Shown here: in pieces, positions 45,563 through 53,726 of the stretch | Numbering within the stretch: position 1 is the first letter of the stretch | Layout of the letters: each line of letters starts with the position of its first letter | Assembly (NCBI RefSeq): GCF_041714655.1 | Contig: NZ_CP168219.1 | Span: 992,001-1,056,000 of the forward strand | Direction: 5' to 3' | Source: Pseudoroseicyclus_A sp041714655 | GTDB taxonomy: Bacteria; Pseudomonadota; Alphaproteobacteria; Rhodobacterales; Rhodobacteraceae | Length of the DNA: 64,000 nt | Translations under genes and position numbers: made by a program | The notes under the pieces: model-generated | Told to the model about the DNA's origin: nothing | Seen by the model: the letters and a program-made list of their open reading frames with translations, nothing else | Database searches by the model: none

Positions 45563-45605
45563 TTGACAGACTCATTCCTATCCGGTTATGAGTTGTCCCA
45601 TAACC
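45563..45605 (+). promoter_or_regulatory. Sigma70-type promoter with ArsR operator
   Basis: TTGACA at 45563-45568 is followed, 18 nt later, by TATGAG (45587-45592), or TTATGA with 17-nt spacing. Over the -10 lies a perfect dyad GGTTATG-N8-CATAACC (45584-45590 and 45599-45605). The ArsR start is at 45623. An operator covering the -10 fits autorepression by the downstream ArsR protein. Confidence 0.78.
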
Positions 45606-45622
45606 AGAGTGCTATCAGTCCC

Positions 45623-45940
45623 ATGACCCCCGACCTCCTCTTCCGTTCCCTCGCTGACCCCACCCGCCGGGCGCTCTTCGAGCGTCTCTGCCGGGACGGG
45701 GAGCAGAGCGTCGCGGCGCTGACGGAAGGGGCCGGGGTCTCGCAGCCGGCCGTCTCGAAACATCTGGCGGTGCTCCGCGAGGCGGGGCTCGTCACGGCGC
45801 GGCCGGAGGGGCGGCAGACCCGCTATTCTGCCGAGCCCGCCGCGCTCGCGCCCCTCGCCGACTGGACGGTGCAGATGGCCAGCTTCTGGCAGGGCCGCAT
45901 CGATGCGCTCGAAGACCTCCTCAAACGGATGGACCAATGA
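45623..45940 (+). CDS. ArsR-family winged-helix regulator
   Basis: A 105-aa ArsR/SmtB-type repressor: MTPDLLFRSLADPTRRALFERL then VSQPAVSKHLAVLREAGLV (recognition helix). No metal-binding CxC motif is present, so it belongs to the large metal-independent group usually paired with SRPBCC genes. It overlaps the SRPBCC gene by 4 nt and has its own promoter with a dyad operator immediately upstream. Confidence 0.93.
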   Translation: MTPDLLFRSLADPTRRALFERLCRDGEQSVAALTEGAGVSQPAVSKHLAVLREAGLVTARPEGRQTRYSAEPAALAPLADWTVQMASFWQGRIDALEDLLKRMDQ

Positions 45941-46365
45941 CCGACCAGTTCCCCGAAAATCACGCCCACGAAAAGACCCGCTCCGTCACCGTCGAGCGCG
46001 AGTTGCCGCATCCGCCCGAGAAGGTCTGGCGGGCGCTCACCACGCCGCATTTCATCGAGGACTGGCTGATGAAGAACGACTTATCCCCGGAGGTCGGCCA
46101 TGCCTTCCAGATGAGCGGCGACTGGGGGGCCGTCGATTGCACGGTGCTGGAGGCGGAGCCGCCCGAGCGGCTCAGCTATTCCTGGAACGCCTTCGGGCTC
46201 GAGAGCACCGTGACGTGGGAGCTGGTGCCCATCCCCTCCGGGACGCTCCTGAAGATGGAGCAGCGCGGCTTCAAGCCGGGGCAGGGCCAGTTCTACGCCG
46301 GCGCCCGCGACAGCTGGCCGGCGCATCTCGGCAACCTCGCCGCCTTCCTCGACCGGATGGACTGA
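45937..46365 (+). CDS. SRPBCC (AHSA1-type) ligand-binding domain protein
   Basis: A 142-aa START/AHSA1-like protein: TVERELPHPPEKVWRALTTPHFIEDWL, then PERLSYSWNAFG and the closing helix WPAHLGNLAAFLDRM. Such proteins bind hydrophobic ligands, and many are encoded with an ArsR partner as here (4-nt overlap). The ligand is unknown. It is followed by a GC-rich hairpin. Confidence 0.9.
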   Translation: MTDQFPENHAHEKTRSVTVERELPHPPEKVWRALTTPHFIEDWLMKNDLSPEVGHAFQMSGDWGAVDCTVLEAEPPERLSYSWNAFGLESTVTWELVPIPSGTLLKMEQRGFKPGQGQFYAGARDSWPAHLGNLAAFLDRMD

Positions 46366-46389
46366 CCGTTCTGTCTGACCCCAGCCGAC

Positions 46390-46412
46390 CCGGCGCCCTT
46401 CCCGGGCGCCGG
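46390..46412 (+). terminator. Hairpin after the ArsR/SRPBCC pair
   Basis: CCGGCGCCC-TTCCC-GGGCGCCGG, a perfect 9-bp stem with a 5-nt loop, 25 nt after the SRPBCC stop. No T-run follows. It may terminate the pair or attenuate read-through into the small membrane-protein gene. Confidence 0.6.
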
Positions 46413-46441
46413 CCGATCCCTCACGCCCGAAAGGTCCCGCC

Positions 46442-46639
46442 ATGCCCGCGCTCCTCCGCCGCATCCATCGCATCTGTTCGGTGCTCTTCACGCTCGGCTT
46501 CATCGCCAATGTCGTCGCCATCCTCCTTGTGGAGGTGCCGCCGACCTGGGTCTATGTCACCGCGCTGGTGCCGCTCTTCGTGCTCTTCCCGACCGGGCTC
46601 TACATGTTCCTGCGGCCGTGGCTCAGCCGGGCGGCGTGA
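46442..46639 (+). CDS. Small two-span membrane protein, unknown function
   Basis: A 65-aa protein with two hydrophobic segments (about residues 12-31 and 36-58: SVLFTLGFIANVVAILLVEV and YVTALVPLFVLFPTGLYMFL) and an Arg-rich N-terminus. An AAAGG ribosome-binding site is 7 nt upstream. No family was recognised with certainty. It follows the ArsR/SRPBCC pair, and its 3' end overlaps the convergent EVE gene by 17 nt. Confidence 0.7.
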   Translation: MPALLRRIHRICSVLFTLGFIANVVAILLVEVPPTWVYVTALVPLFVLFPTGLYMFLRPWLSRAA

Positions 46640-47060
46640 GGGCGCCGACGCCCATTTCCTCGGCGATCCGCCGGAAATCGGCGGTGGCGAGGCGGCGCTT
46701 CGGCCCGCGGAGCGCCATGCCCCAATGCGGGCCGCGGCCCCGCGTGAGCTCCAGCGCCTCAAGCAGGGGGCGGATCGGCGCAGCCTGCGCGTCCAGATAG
46801 CGGACATCGAGCCGGTAGGGCAGGAAGTCCATCGTCTGTTCAGCGCGGTAGGGGGCGGGCGAGGTCACCTCGCCGATGGTGACGAAGGCCTGCACCGGCG
46901 CGCCCGTCCCCATCCCCTCGCGGGGGGCGTAATAGACGATCCAGTCTCCCGCCCCGATCCCGTTCAGCGCCATGTGCCGGCCATGGCCGAGCTGTGCGAA
47001 GCCGCCCTCCCGGCCGGCCCGCGCATGATCGGCCGAGGCGATGCCGAGCCAGAAGGCCAT
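46623..47060 (-). CDS. EVE-domain (UPF0310) protein
   Basis: A 145-aa EVE/PUA-like protein: WLGIASADHARAGREGGFAQ, then GAGDWIVYYAPREGMGTG and AFVTIGEVTSPAPYRA match UPF0310. EVE domains bind modified nucleobases in RNA or DNA and often accompany defence or stress genes. It is translated from an ATG sharing one base with the stop of the upstream VOC gene (TGATG), so the two are coupled under the MarR-linked promoter. It is convergent with the small membrane-protein gene. Confidence 0.85.
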   Translation of the reverse strand: MAFWLGIASADHARAGREGGFAQLGHGRHMALNGIGAGDWIVYYAPREGMGTGAPVQAFVTIGEVTSPAPYRAEQTMDFLPYRLDVRYLDAQAAPIRPLLEALELTRGRGPHWGMALRGPKRRLATADFRRIAEEMGVGALTPPG

Positions 47061-47428
47061 CAGCCGACCAGCGTATGGGCGGTGATCGTGTAGCCGAAGG
47101 GATCCTCGAAGGCGAAGTAGCGCCCGAAGGGGCTGTCCTTCGGCGGAAAGGCGATCGAGATGCCCTTCGCCGCCAGCTCGTCATGGAGCGCATCCGCATC
47201 GTCGCAGCCGAACCAGAGCGAGACGCCATGGCCGAGCGGCCGGGCGGCGTCCAGATCCACCACGGGCTCGCGCACCGCGAAGGGCACGGGCGTCGTGGCG
47301 AAGACCACGGCGCCGGGCGGGCTCTGGGGGGCGGGGGTGAGGCCGACGACCTCGGTGTAGAAGGCGCGGGCCGCAGCGAGGTCGGCGACCTGGATGCCGA
47401 TGAAGTCCGGCCCGATGAGATGTGCCAT
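47060..47428 (-). CDS. VOC-family (glyoxalase/bleomycin-resistance fold) protein
   Basis: A 122-aa vicinal-oxygen-chelate protein: FIGIQVADLAAARAFYTEVVGL, then HGVSLWFGCDDADALHDELAAKG and YFAFEDPFGYTITAHT, the usual two-repeat layout. The metal ligands expected near the ends of each repeat are not fully conserved, so an enzymatic or a binding role remains open. An AAAGGA site precedes the ATG at 47428. It is divergent from a MarR regulator across a 63-nt gap with a large dyad. Confidence 0.88.
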   Translation of the reverse strand: MAHLIGPDFIGIQVADLAAARAFYTEVVGLTPAPQSPPGAVVFATTPVPFAVREPVVDLDAARPLGHGVSLWFGCDDADALHDELAAKGISIAFPPKDSPFGRYFAFEDPFGYTITAHTLVG

Positions 47429-47456
47429 GGATTGTCCTTTCAGGGGCAGGGAGCTA

Positions 47457-47493
47457 ATATCAGGCGACTGACATAATGTAAGCCTCCTGATAT
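47457..47493. promoter_or_regulatory. Nested dyad operator between VOC and MarR genes
   Basis: The outer arms ATATCAGG (47457-47464) and CCTGATAT (47486-47493) are a perfect 8-bp inverted repeat. They are concentric with the inner palindrome ACATAATGT (47471-47479), all centred on 47475. CATAAT (47472-47477) is a good -10 for the marR-like gene. The right arm touches its ATG. A MarR dimer here could repress both directions. Confidence 0.8.
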
Positions 47494-47920
47494 GACAAGC
47501 CCCCCCTACGCGCCCTACGAGTCCCTCGGCTATGCCTTGAAGCGGGCCCAGCATGCCCTGCGCCTCCACATGGACCGCGAGCTGCGGCCGCTCGGGCTGA
47601 GCGCGCCGCAATATGCGGTGCTGACGCATGTGGAGGCGGAGCCCGGGGTCTCCAACGCTGGGCTGGCGCGCCGCGCCTTCGTGACGCCGCAGACCATGCA
47701 GGCGATGCTGGCGAAGCTGGAGGCCGCCGGGCTCCTCGCCCGCGCGCCCGACCCCGAGCACGGCCGCATCCAGCGCACCGAGCTGACGGAAGCGGGGCGG
47801 GCGATCCTGGCCAAGGCCCATGACGCCGCGCTCCGCTCGGAAACGGCCGCCCGCGCCGCTGCCCCGGAAGAGGCCGCCCGATGGCTCACCCGCATCGCGG
47901 AGGCACTGGACCCAACGTGA
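47492..47920 (+). CDS. MarR-family transcriptional regulator
   Basis: A 142-aa winged-helix protein: LGYALKRAQHALRLHMDREL, recognition region NAGLARRAFVTPQTMQAMLAKLEAAGLL and wing RAPDPEHGRIQRTELTEAG. It probably represses itself and the divergent VOC/EVE pair through the nested dyad. No Shine-Dalgarno lies before the ATG. With the -10 at 47472 the mRNA leader would be only a few bases, so translation may be nearly leaderless. Confidence 0.92.
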   Translation: MTSPPYAPYESLGYALKRAQHALRLHMDRELRPLGLSAPQYAVLTHVEAEPGVSNAGLARRAFVTPQTMQAMLAKLEAAGLLARAPDPEHGRIQRTELTEAGRAILAKAHDAALRSETAARAAAPEEAARWLTRIAEALDPT

Positions 47921-47974
47921 ATGCCTGCCAAAGTGGCAGGGTCGCCCGAGTGGGCGAGGGCGATGCCAAAGGTC

Positions 47975-48017
47975 TTGACAGGACGCCCACCGGCCCCGTT
48001 AACTGAACGGGAGTTCA
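47975..48017 (+). promoter_or_regulatory. Promoter and TetR-type operator for the flavoprotein operon
   Basis: TTGACA at 47975-47980, a 17-nt spacer and GTTAAC at 47998-48003 form a candidate sigma70 promoter. The dyad TGAAC-GGGA-GTTCA (48004-48017) directly follows the -10. The flavoprotein ATG is at 48031 with AAGGGG before it. The TetR protein encoded at 59207 is the likely ligand-responsive repressor (inference). Confidence 0.65.
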
Positions 48018-48030
48018 ACAAGGGGTCCCC

Positions 48031-50100
48031 ATGCCGCGTCCCTCCCGCTACGACGTGCTCTTCGAGCCGGTGAAGATCGGCCCCAAGGTCGCGAAGAACC
48101 GCTTCTATCAGGTGCCCCATGCCTCCGGCATGACCAATGCCAATCCGCATGTGCGGGCGGCGTTCCGGGGCACCAAGGCGGAGGGCGGCTGGGGCGTCGT
48201 CTCCACCGGGGCCTGCTCGGTGCATCCCTCGTCGGACGACAGCCCCTTTCCCTTCGCTTCGCTCTGGGACGGCTCCGACATCCGCGCCCATGCGCTGACC
48301 ACCGATGCCGTCCATGAACATGGGGCGCTCGCGGCGGTGGAGCTCTGGCACGGCGGCGCCGCGGCGGTGAACCGCACCAGCCGCTATGCGCCGCTCTCGC
48401 CCTCGGGCGTGCCCTGGATGGCGACGCATGTAGGCTTCATGTCCTCGGCGCGGCCGAAGATCATGGATGCCTCCGACATCCGCGATTTGATCCGCTGGCA
48501 TGCCGAGGCGGCCGTGCGGGCGGAGGAGGCGGGCTTCGACATCCTCTATGTCTATGCCGGCATGGGCTATCTGCCCTATCAGTTCCTCCTCTCCGACTAC
48601 AATCACCGGACCGACGCCTATGGCGGGTCCGCGCAGAACCGCGTCCGCCTTATCTCCGAGCTGATCGACGCCGTGCGCGAGGCTACCCATGGCCGCACCG
48701 CCGTGGCGCTGCGCATCTCGCTGCAAGAGCTGCGCGCCCGCCCCGCCGAGGGAGCGGAGACGGAGGCGCATGAGGTCATCGAGCTCCTGAAGGACGCGCC
48801 CGACCTTTTCGACGTGAAGATGGATTACTCCTCCAGCGACTGCGCCCCCTCGCGCTACGTGCAGGAGGGCAGCCACGAGCCGGTCGTCGATTTCGTCAAG
48901 ACGATCACCGACAAGCCGGTCGTCGGCGTCGGCCGCTTCACCTCGCCCGACACGATGGTCTCGATGGTCAAGCGCGGCGTCCTTGACCTCATCGGCGGCG
49001 CCCGCCCCTCCATCGCCGATCCCTTCCTGCCGAAGAAGATCGAGGAGGGCCGCGAGGACGAGATCCGCGAGTGCATCGGCTGCAACATCTGCATCTCCTC
49101 CTGGCATGACGGTGTCTGGGTGCGCTGCACGCAGAACCCGACGGCGGGGGAGGAATGGCGGCGGAACTGGCATCCCGAGGTGGTGACGAAGGACAGCGAG
49201 GAGAGCGCCGTCGTCATCGGCTCCGGCCCTGCCGGGCTGGAAGCGGCGCTGACGCTGGCCCGCCGGGGCATGCAGGTCACCGTCGCCGAGGCGGGGGCGG
49301 AATTCGGCGGGCGGCTCCTCTGGGAAGCGAAGCTGCCGGGCCTCCGCCAATGGTTCCGCGTCATCGACTACCGTCTGGGGCGGCTCCTCCAGATGCCCAA
49401 TGTCTCGCTCTTCGCCGAAAGCCGGCTCGCGGCGGAGGATGTGGCGGAGTTCGGGGCCGATCACGTCGTCGTCGCCACCGGCGCCCGCTGGACGCGCAAC
49501 CTCTGCGGCGCCAACGAGATCCCGACCGGCCCGATCAGCGGCCCGCGCATCTACACGCCGGACGACATCGCGGCGGGCACCGAGATCGAGGGCCCCGTCG
49601 CCGTCTTCGATTACGACAATTACTACATGGGTTCGGCCATTGCCGAGCATCTGGCGGGGCAGGGGAAGGATGTCACCTACATCACCACCGCCGGCGCCGC
49701 GCAGAGCTGGGGCGTGATGACCAACGAGCAGCCGCATGTCCATGTCGCCTTCCAGCGGCTCGGCATCGCCTACCGGACGCTGGAGATCGTCGAGGATTTC
49801 GACGGCGAGACGCTGGGCCTCTCCCAGATCTTCACCGCCGAGCGCCGCGAGATCGCGGCCCGCTCGCTCGTGATCGTTGGCCAGCGGCTCGGCGACACCG
49901 ATCTGCATGCGGCCCTCGCCGCCGCCGGCACGCCCTCGCTGCATCTGACAGGCGATGCCAACGCCCCCGGCGCCATCGCCCATGCCACCTACCAGGCCCA
50001 CCGCACCGCCCGCGCCGTGGGCCTCGCCCCCGCCTCGCTCATCGAGCGGCGCGACGCCCCCTTCGCCCCGCCCGGCCTCTTCCCGGAGGCGGCGGAATGA
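48031..50100 (+). CDS. Trimethylamine-dehydrogenase-like FMN/Fe-S/dinucleotide flavoprotein
   Basis: A 689-aa protein with an N-terminal Old-Yellow-Enzyme TIM barrel (to about 330), a 4Fe-4S cluster (C348, C351, C354, C366; CIGCNICISSW) and a C-terminal Rossmann domain with VVIGSGPAGLEAALTLA. Overall it resembles trimethylamine and dimethylamine dehydrogenases. Where TMADH has the FMN-linked Cys30 (PHC), this protein has Ala31 (QVPHAS). The TMADH bowl residue Tyr60 aligns with Ala61 and His172 with Met. The FMN is therefore probably non-covalent and the substrate not trimethylamine. N-methylproline/betaine demethylases belong to this group. First gene of the operon. Confidence 0.85.
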   Translation: MPRPSRYDVLFEPVKIGPKVAKNRFYQVPHASGMTNANPHVRAAFRGTKAEGGWGVVSTGACSVHPSSDDSPFPFASLWDGSDIRAHALTTDAVHEHGALAAVELWHGGAAAVNRTSRYAPLSPSGVPWMATHVGFMSSARPKIMDASDIRDLIRWHAEAAVRAEEAGFDILYVYAGMGYLPYQFLLSDYNHRTDAYGGSAQNRVRLISELIDAVREATHGRTAVALRISLQELRARPAEGAETEAHEVIELLKDAPDLFDVKMDYSSSDCAPSRYVQEGSHEPVVDFVKTITDKPVVGVGRFTSPDTMVSMVKRGVLDLIGGARPSIADPFLPKKIEEGREDEIRECIGCNICISSWHDGVWVRCTQNPTAGEEWRRNWHPEVVTKDSEESAVVIGSGPAGLEAALTLARRGMQVTVAEAGAEFGGRLLWEAKLPGLRQWFRVIDYRLGRLLQMPNVSLFAESRLAAEDVAEFGADHVVVATGARWTRNLCGANEIPTGPISGPRIYTPDDIAAGTEIEGPVAVFDYDNYYMGSAIAEHLAGQGKDVTYITTAGAAQSWGVMTNEQPHVHVAFQRLGIAYRTLEIVEDFDGETLGLSQIFTAERREIAARSLVIVGQRLGDTDLHAALAAAGTPSLHLTGDANAPGAIAHATYQAHRTARAVGLAPASLIERRDAPFAPPGLFPEAAE

Positions 50101-50146
50101 GCCCTGATCCCATGCATCTGGCCGTAGATACCTCCGGGGCCGCATC

Positions 50147-51667
50147 ATGAGCGCCCGCGCCCGTCGCACCCGCCGCGGCTCCGGCCCGCCGCCGATCGAG
50201 CAGGCGGCCTTCGGCCAGCGTCGCCGCCCCTACCGGCCGGTCGAGGTCATCACCGCCGACCAGGTGGAGGCGATCCATCAGGCGGCGCTGACTCTCCTTT
50301 CCACGCAAGGCTTCCGCGCCCTCGACGAACGCGCCCGGGGCCTCTACCGCGACGCCGGGGCGGAGGTCGAAGACGTCACCGTCCGGCTCGATCCCGGCCT
50401 CGTCACCGAACGCCTGAAGACCGTCCCCGCCAGCTTCACCCTCGCCGCCCGCAACCCGGCGCATGACCTGACGGTCGGGGGGGATCTCTGCGTCTATGCC
50501 TCCGTCGGCGGCCCCGCCTATGTGATGGACAATGACCGCGGCCGGCGCGACGGGACCTTCGCCGAGATGCAGGATTACATGCGCCTCGTGCAGGTGCTGA
50601 ACGTCCTCCACCAGGAGGGCGGCTGCCCCTTCGAGCCAATGGACCTGCCGGCCAATACCCGGCATCTCGACATCTACCGCGCGCAGATCACGCTTCTCGA
50701 CAAGAACTGGCAGACTCAGACGCTCGGCCACAAGCGCACGATGGACGGCATCGAGATGGCCGCCATCGCGCTCGGCACCACGCCCGAGGCGCTGGCCGAC
50801 AAGCCGGCGCTCCTCGGCGTCATCAACACCAACTCGCCCTTGCAGCTCGACATCCCGATGGCCGAAGGGCTGATCGCCATGGCCTCGCACGGCCAGCCGG
50901 TCGCCATCACGCCCTTCACCCTCGCCGGAGCCATGGCGCCGGTGACGCTGGCGGGCGCGCTCGTCCAGCAGCATGCCGAGGCGCTGGCGGGGATCGTGCT
51001 CACGCAGATCGTCCGCCCCGGCGCGCCGGTGCTCTACGGCGGCTTCACCTCGAATGTCGACATGCGCTCGGGCTCCCCCGCCTTCGGCACGCCCGAATAC
51101 ATCAAGGCGGCGCAGGCCACCGGCCAGCTCGCCCGGCATATCGGCGTGCCCTTCCGCTCGTCCAACGTGAACGCCGCCAACGAGGTGGATGCCCAATCGG
51201 CCTACGAGAGCATGTTCGCGCTCTGGGGCGCGCTCATGGGGGGCTGCCACCTTCTCGAGCATGGCGCCGGATGGCTTCATGGCGGGCTCACCGCGAGCTT
51301 CGAGAAGCTCATCCTCGATGCCGAGATGCTGCAGATGATGGATGCCTATTACGCCCCGCTCGACACCTCGCCCGATGCGCTCGCGCTCGATGCCATCGCC
51401 GAGGCCGGCCCGGGCGGGCATTTCTTCGGCACCGCCCATACGATGGAACGCTACGAGACGGCGTTCCACACGCCGCTCCTGTCCAACTGGGACAACCATC
51501 CCCTCTGGCTCGAGAAGGGCTCCATTGACGCGCGGACCCGAGCGAACGGCGTCTGGAAGAGCCTCCTCGCCACCTATGAACAGCCGGCCTTCGAACCCGA
51601 CCGCGCCGAGGCGCTCGACGCCTTCGTCGCGCGCCGGACGGAAGAGGGCGGGGCGCCGATGAACTGA
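50147..51667 (+). CDS. Trimethylamine methyltransferase (MttB)-superfamily protein, non-pyrrolysine
   Basis: A 506-aa MttB-family protein: EQAAFGQRRRPYRPVEVITADQVEAIHQAALTLL, then GGPAYVMDNDRGRRDGTFAEM, IAMASHGQPVAITPFTLAGA and GWLHGGLTASFEKLILDAEM. The frame has no internal stop, so it is a pyrrolysine-free member like the glycine-betaine methyltransferases. Those pass a methyl group to a corrinoid protein, but none is encoded in this window. It lies 46 nt after the TMADH-like gene. In alphaproteobacteria the two families recur together in quaternary-amine catabolism (established association, exact reaction unknown). Confidence 0.85.
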   Translation: MSARARRTRRGSGPPPIEQAAFGQRRRPYRPVEVITADQVEAIHQAALTLLSTQGFRALDERARGLYRDAGAEVEDVTVRLDPGLVTERLKTVPASFTLAARNPAHDLTVGGDLCVYASVGGPAYVMDNDRGRRDGTFAEMQDYMRLVQVLNVLHQEGGCPFEPMDLPANTRHLDIYRAQITLLDKNWQTQTLGHKRTMDGIEMAAIALGTTPEALADKPALLGVINTNSPLQLDIPMAEGLIAMASHGQPVAITPFTLAGAMAPVTLAGALVQQHAEALAGIVLTQIVRPGAPVLYGGFTSNVDMRSGSPAFGTPEYIKAAQATGQLARHIGVPFRSSNVNAANEVDAQSAYESMFALWGALMGGCHLLEHGAGWLHGGLTASFEKLILDAEMLQMMDAYYAPLDTSPDALALDAIAEAGPGGHFFGTAHTMERYETAFHTPLLSNWDNHPLWLEKGSIDARTRANGVWKSLLATYEQPAFEPDRAEALDAFVARRTEEGGAPMN

Positions 51668-51680
51668 TGCCGAAGAGCCC

Positions 51681-53714
51681 ATGACAGAGATCCGCGACAG
51701 CTTCCCCCACGACGTCGAGATCACGGAGAACCTCTTCGTGCCGCTGAAGGACGGCACGCGCCTCGCCGCCAAGCTCTGGCTGCCGAAGGGGATCGGCCCG
51801 GTGCCGGTGATCCTCGAATACCTGCCCTATCGCAAGCGCGAGGGCACGCGGGCGCGGGATCAGGAGATGCATGGATGGCTCGCCGGGCAGGGCTATGCCT
51901 GCCTCCGGCTCGACATCCGCGGTACGGGCGACAGCGAGGGGATCATCGAGGACGAATACTCGGTGCAGGAGCAGCTCGACGGCGTCGAGGCCATCGGCTG
52001 GATTGCCGAGCAGGAGTGGTGCGACGGTCAGGTGGCGATGATCGGCATCTCCTGGGGCGGGTTCAACGGCCTCCAGATCGCCGCCCGCCAGCCCCCGGCG
52101 CTGAAGACAATCATCACGGTCGGCTCCACCGATGACCGCTACGCCACCGACATCCACTGGGTCGGCGGCTGCCTGTCGAAGGACAATTTCGACTGGTCCG
52201 CCACCATGTTCGCCCATAACGACCTGCCGCCCGACCCGGAGCTCTCCGGCCCCGGCTGGCGCGCGCAATGGCTCGCCCGGATGGAGGCGAACAGCCCCTG
52301 GATCCTCACCTGGCTCGCCCACCAGCGGCGGGACGAGTACTGGAGGCAGGGCTCCGTCTGCGAGGATTTCAGCCGGATCACCATTCCCGTCTATGCCGTC
52401 TCCGGCTGGGCGGACAATTATGCCGAAAGCGTCCCGCGCCTCCTCGAAGGCCTCTCCGGCCCCCGCCGCGGCCTCGTCGGCCCCTGGGCGCACAGCTTCC
52501 CCCATGACGTCGCCGTCCATCCTGCGATCGGCTGGCTGCAGGAGGTGAAACGCTGGTGCGACCACTGGCTGAAGGGCGAGGGGCAGGGGCTCGAGGGCGA
52601 GCCCATGTACCGCGTCTGGATGCAGGAGAGCGTCCCGCCGCAGACCTGCTACCTGGAGCGCCCCGGCCGCTGGGTCGGCGAAGGCGCCTGGCCCTCGCCG
52701 AGGATCGAGCACCGCCCGCTGACCCTCACCGCCACCGGGGGCCTGAGCCCTGAGCCGCTCCCGGAGGGGGCGGCCGAGGAGGCCCGGCTCGAGATCTGCT
52801 CGCCCCTCTCCGTCGGCCTCGCCGCCGGCGAGGTCGGCCGCTACGGCGAGGATGCCGAATGGGCGCCCGACCAGCGCGAGGATGATGGCGGAAGCCTCGT
52901 CTTCACCACCGATCCGCTCCCCGAGCGGACAGAGATCCTCGGCGCCCCGCAGCTCACCCTGCGCTTTTCCTCCGACAAGCCCATGGCCCTCGTCGCCGTG
53001 CGCCTGAACGACGTCCTGCCCGACGGCCGCTCGACCAAGGTCACCCAAGGCTACCTCAACCTCACCCACCGGCAGGATCACGAGCATGCCGAGCTCCTGA
53101 CCCCGGGGGAGACCTACGAGGTCACCGTCGATCTCGACGACATCGCCCATGCCTTCCCGGCCGGGCACCGTATCGCGGTCTCGCTCTCCACCACCTATTT
53201 TCCCATCTGCTGGCCCTCGCCGGAGCTCGCCACGCTCTCCATCGTCCCGGGCGCGAGCCGGCTCGACCTGCCCGTCCGCCCGCCGCGGGCCGAGGACGAG
53301 CAGCTCCGCGCCTTCGATGCGCCCGAGATGGCGGCGCCGACGCCGAGCGTGAAGCACCCCGCGCCCGAGGGCGTCCGCCGCACGATCACCCGCGACCTCC
53401 TCAGCGGCGAGACCGTGGTCGACTTCCCCCGCTGGACCTATTCGACCGAGATGACCGACATCGGCCAGACGGTCACCTCCGACGCCTTCGCCCGCTACCG
53501 GATCACCGAGGGCGACCCGCTCTCCGCCGTCTGCGAGACCGAATGCAATGTCGAGATCAAGGGCCCCGACACGACCTGCGGCCACCACTCCACGGGGCGG
53601 CTGACCTCGGACGCGACCCATTTCCGGGTCGAGATGACATTGCGCGTCACCGAGAACGGCGAGACGCTTCTGGAACGACAATGGGATGAAAGGATCGCGC
53701 GCGACCATGTGTGA
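51681..53714 (+). CDS. CocE/NonD-family hydrolase (X-Pro dipeptidyl-peptidase S15 fold)
   Basis: A 677-aa alpha/beta hydrolase. The oxyanion region is YLPYRKREGTRARDQ, the nucleophile S124 lies in MIGISWGGFNGLQ, and the acid/His regions are YAVSGWADNYAES and GPWAHSFPHD. A C-terminal jelly-roll domain follows from about residue 340 (LEICSPLSVGLAAGE). The family includes acyl-ester hydrolases and X-Pro peptidases. The neighbours suggest that it cleaves an ester, amide or X-Pro bond to free an N-methylated moiety (inference). No signal peptide is seen. Confidence 0.87.
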   Translation: MTEIRDSFPHDVEITENLFVPLKDGTRLAAKLWLPKGIGPVPVILEYLPYRKREGTRARDQEMHGWLAGQGYACLRLDIRGTGDSEGIIEDEYSVQEQLDGVEAIGWIAEQEWCDGQVAMIGISWGGFNGLQIAARQPPALKTIITVGSTDDRYATDIHWVGGCLSKDNFDWSATMFAHNDLPPDPELSGPGWRAQWLARMEANSPWILTWLAHQRRDEYWRQGSVCEDFSRITIPVYAVSGWADNYAESVPRLLEGLSGPRRGLVGPWAHSFPHDVAVHPAIGWLQEVKRWCDHWLKGEGQGLEGEPMYRVWMQESVPPQTCYLERPGRWVGEGAWPSPRIEHRPLTLTATGGLSPEPLPEGAAEEARLEICSPLSVGLAAGEVGRYGEDAEWAPDQREDDGGSLVFTTDPLPERTEILGAPQLTLRFSSDKPMALVAVRLNDVLPDGRSTKVTQGYLNLTHRQDHEHAELLTPGETYEVTVDLDDIAHAFPAGHRIAVSLSTTYFPICWPSPELATLSIVPGASRLDLPVRPPRAEDEQLRAFDAPEMAAPTPSVKHPAPEGVRRTITRDLLSGETVVDFPRWTYSTEMTDIGQTVTSDAFARYRITEGDPLSAVCETECNVEIKGPDTTCGHHSTGRLTSDATHFRVEMTLRVTENGETLLERQWDERIARDHV

Positions 53715-53726
53715 GCGAAGGGCCCC

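Noticed and set aside
48031..51667. Pyrrolysine-dependent trimethylamine methyltransferase system
   Set aside because: The MttB-like frame has no in-frame amber codon and no pyl or corrinoid genes are present in the window.
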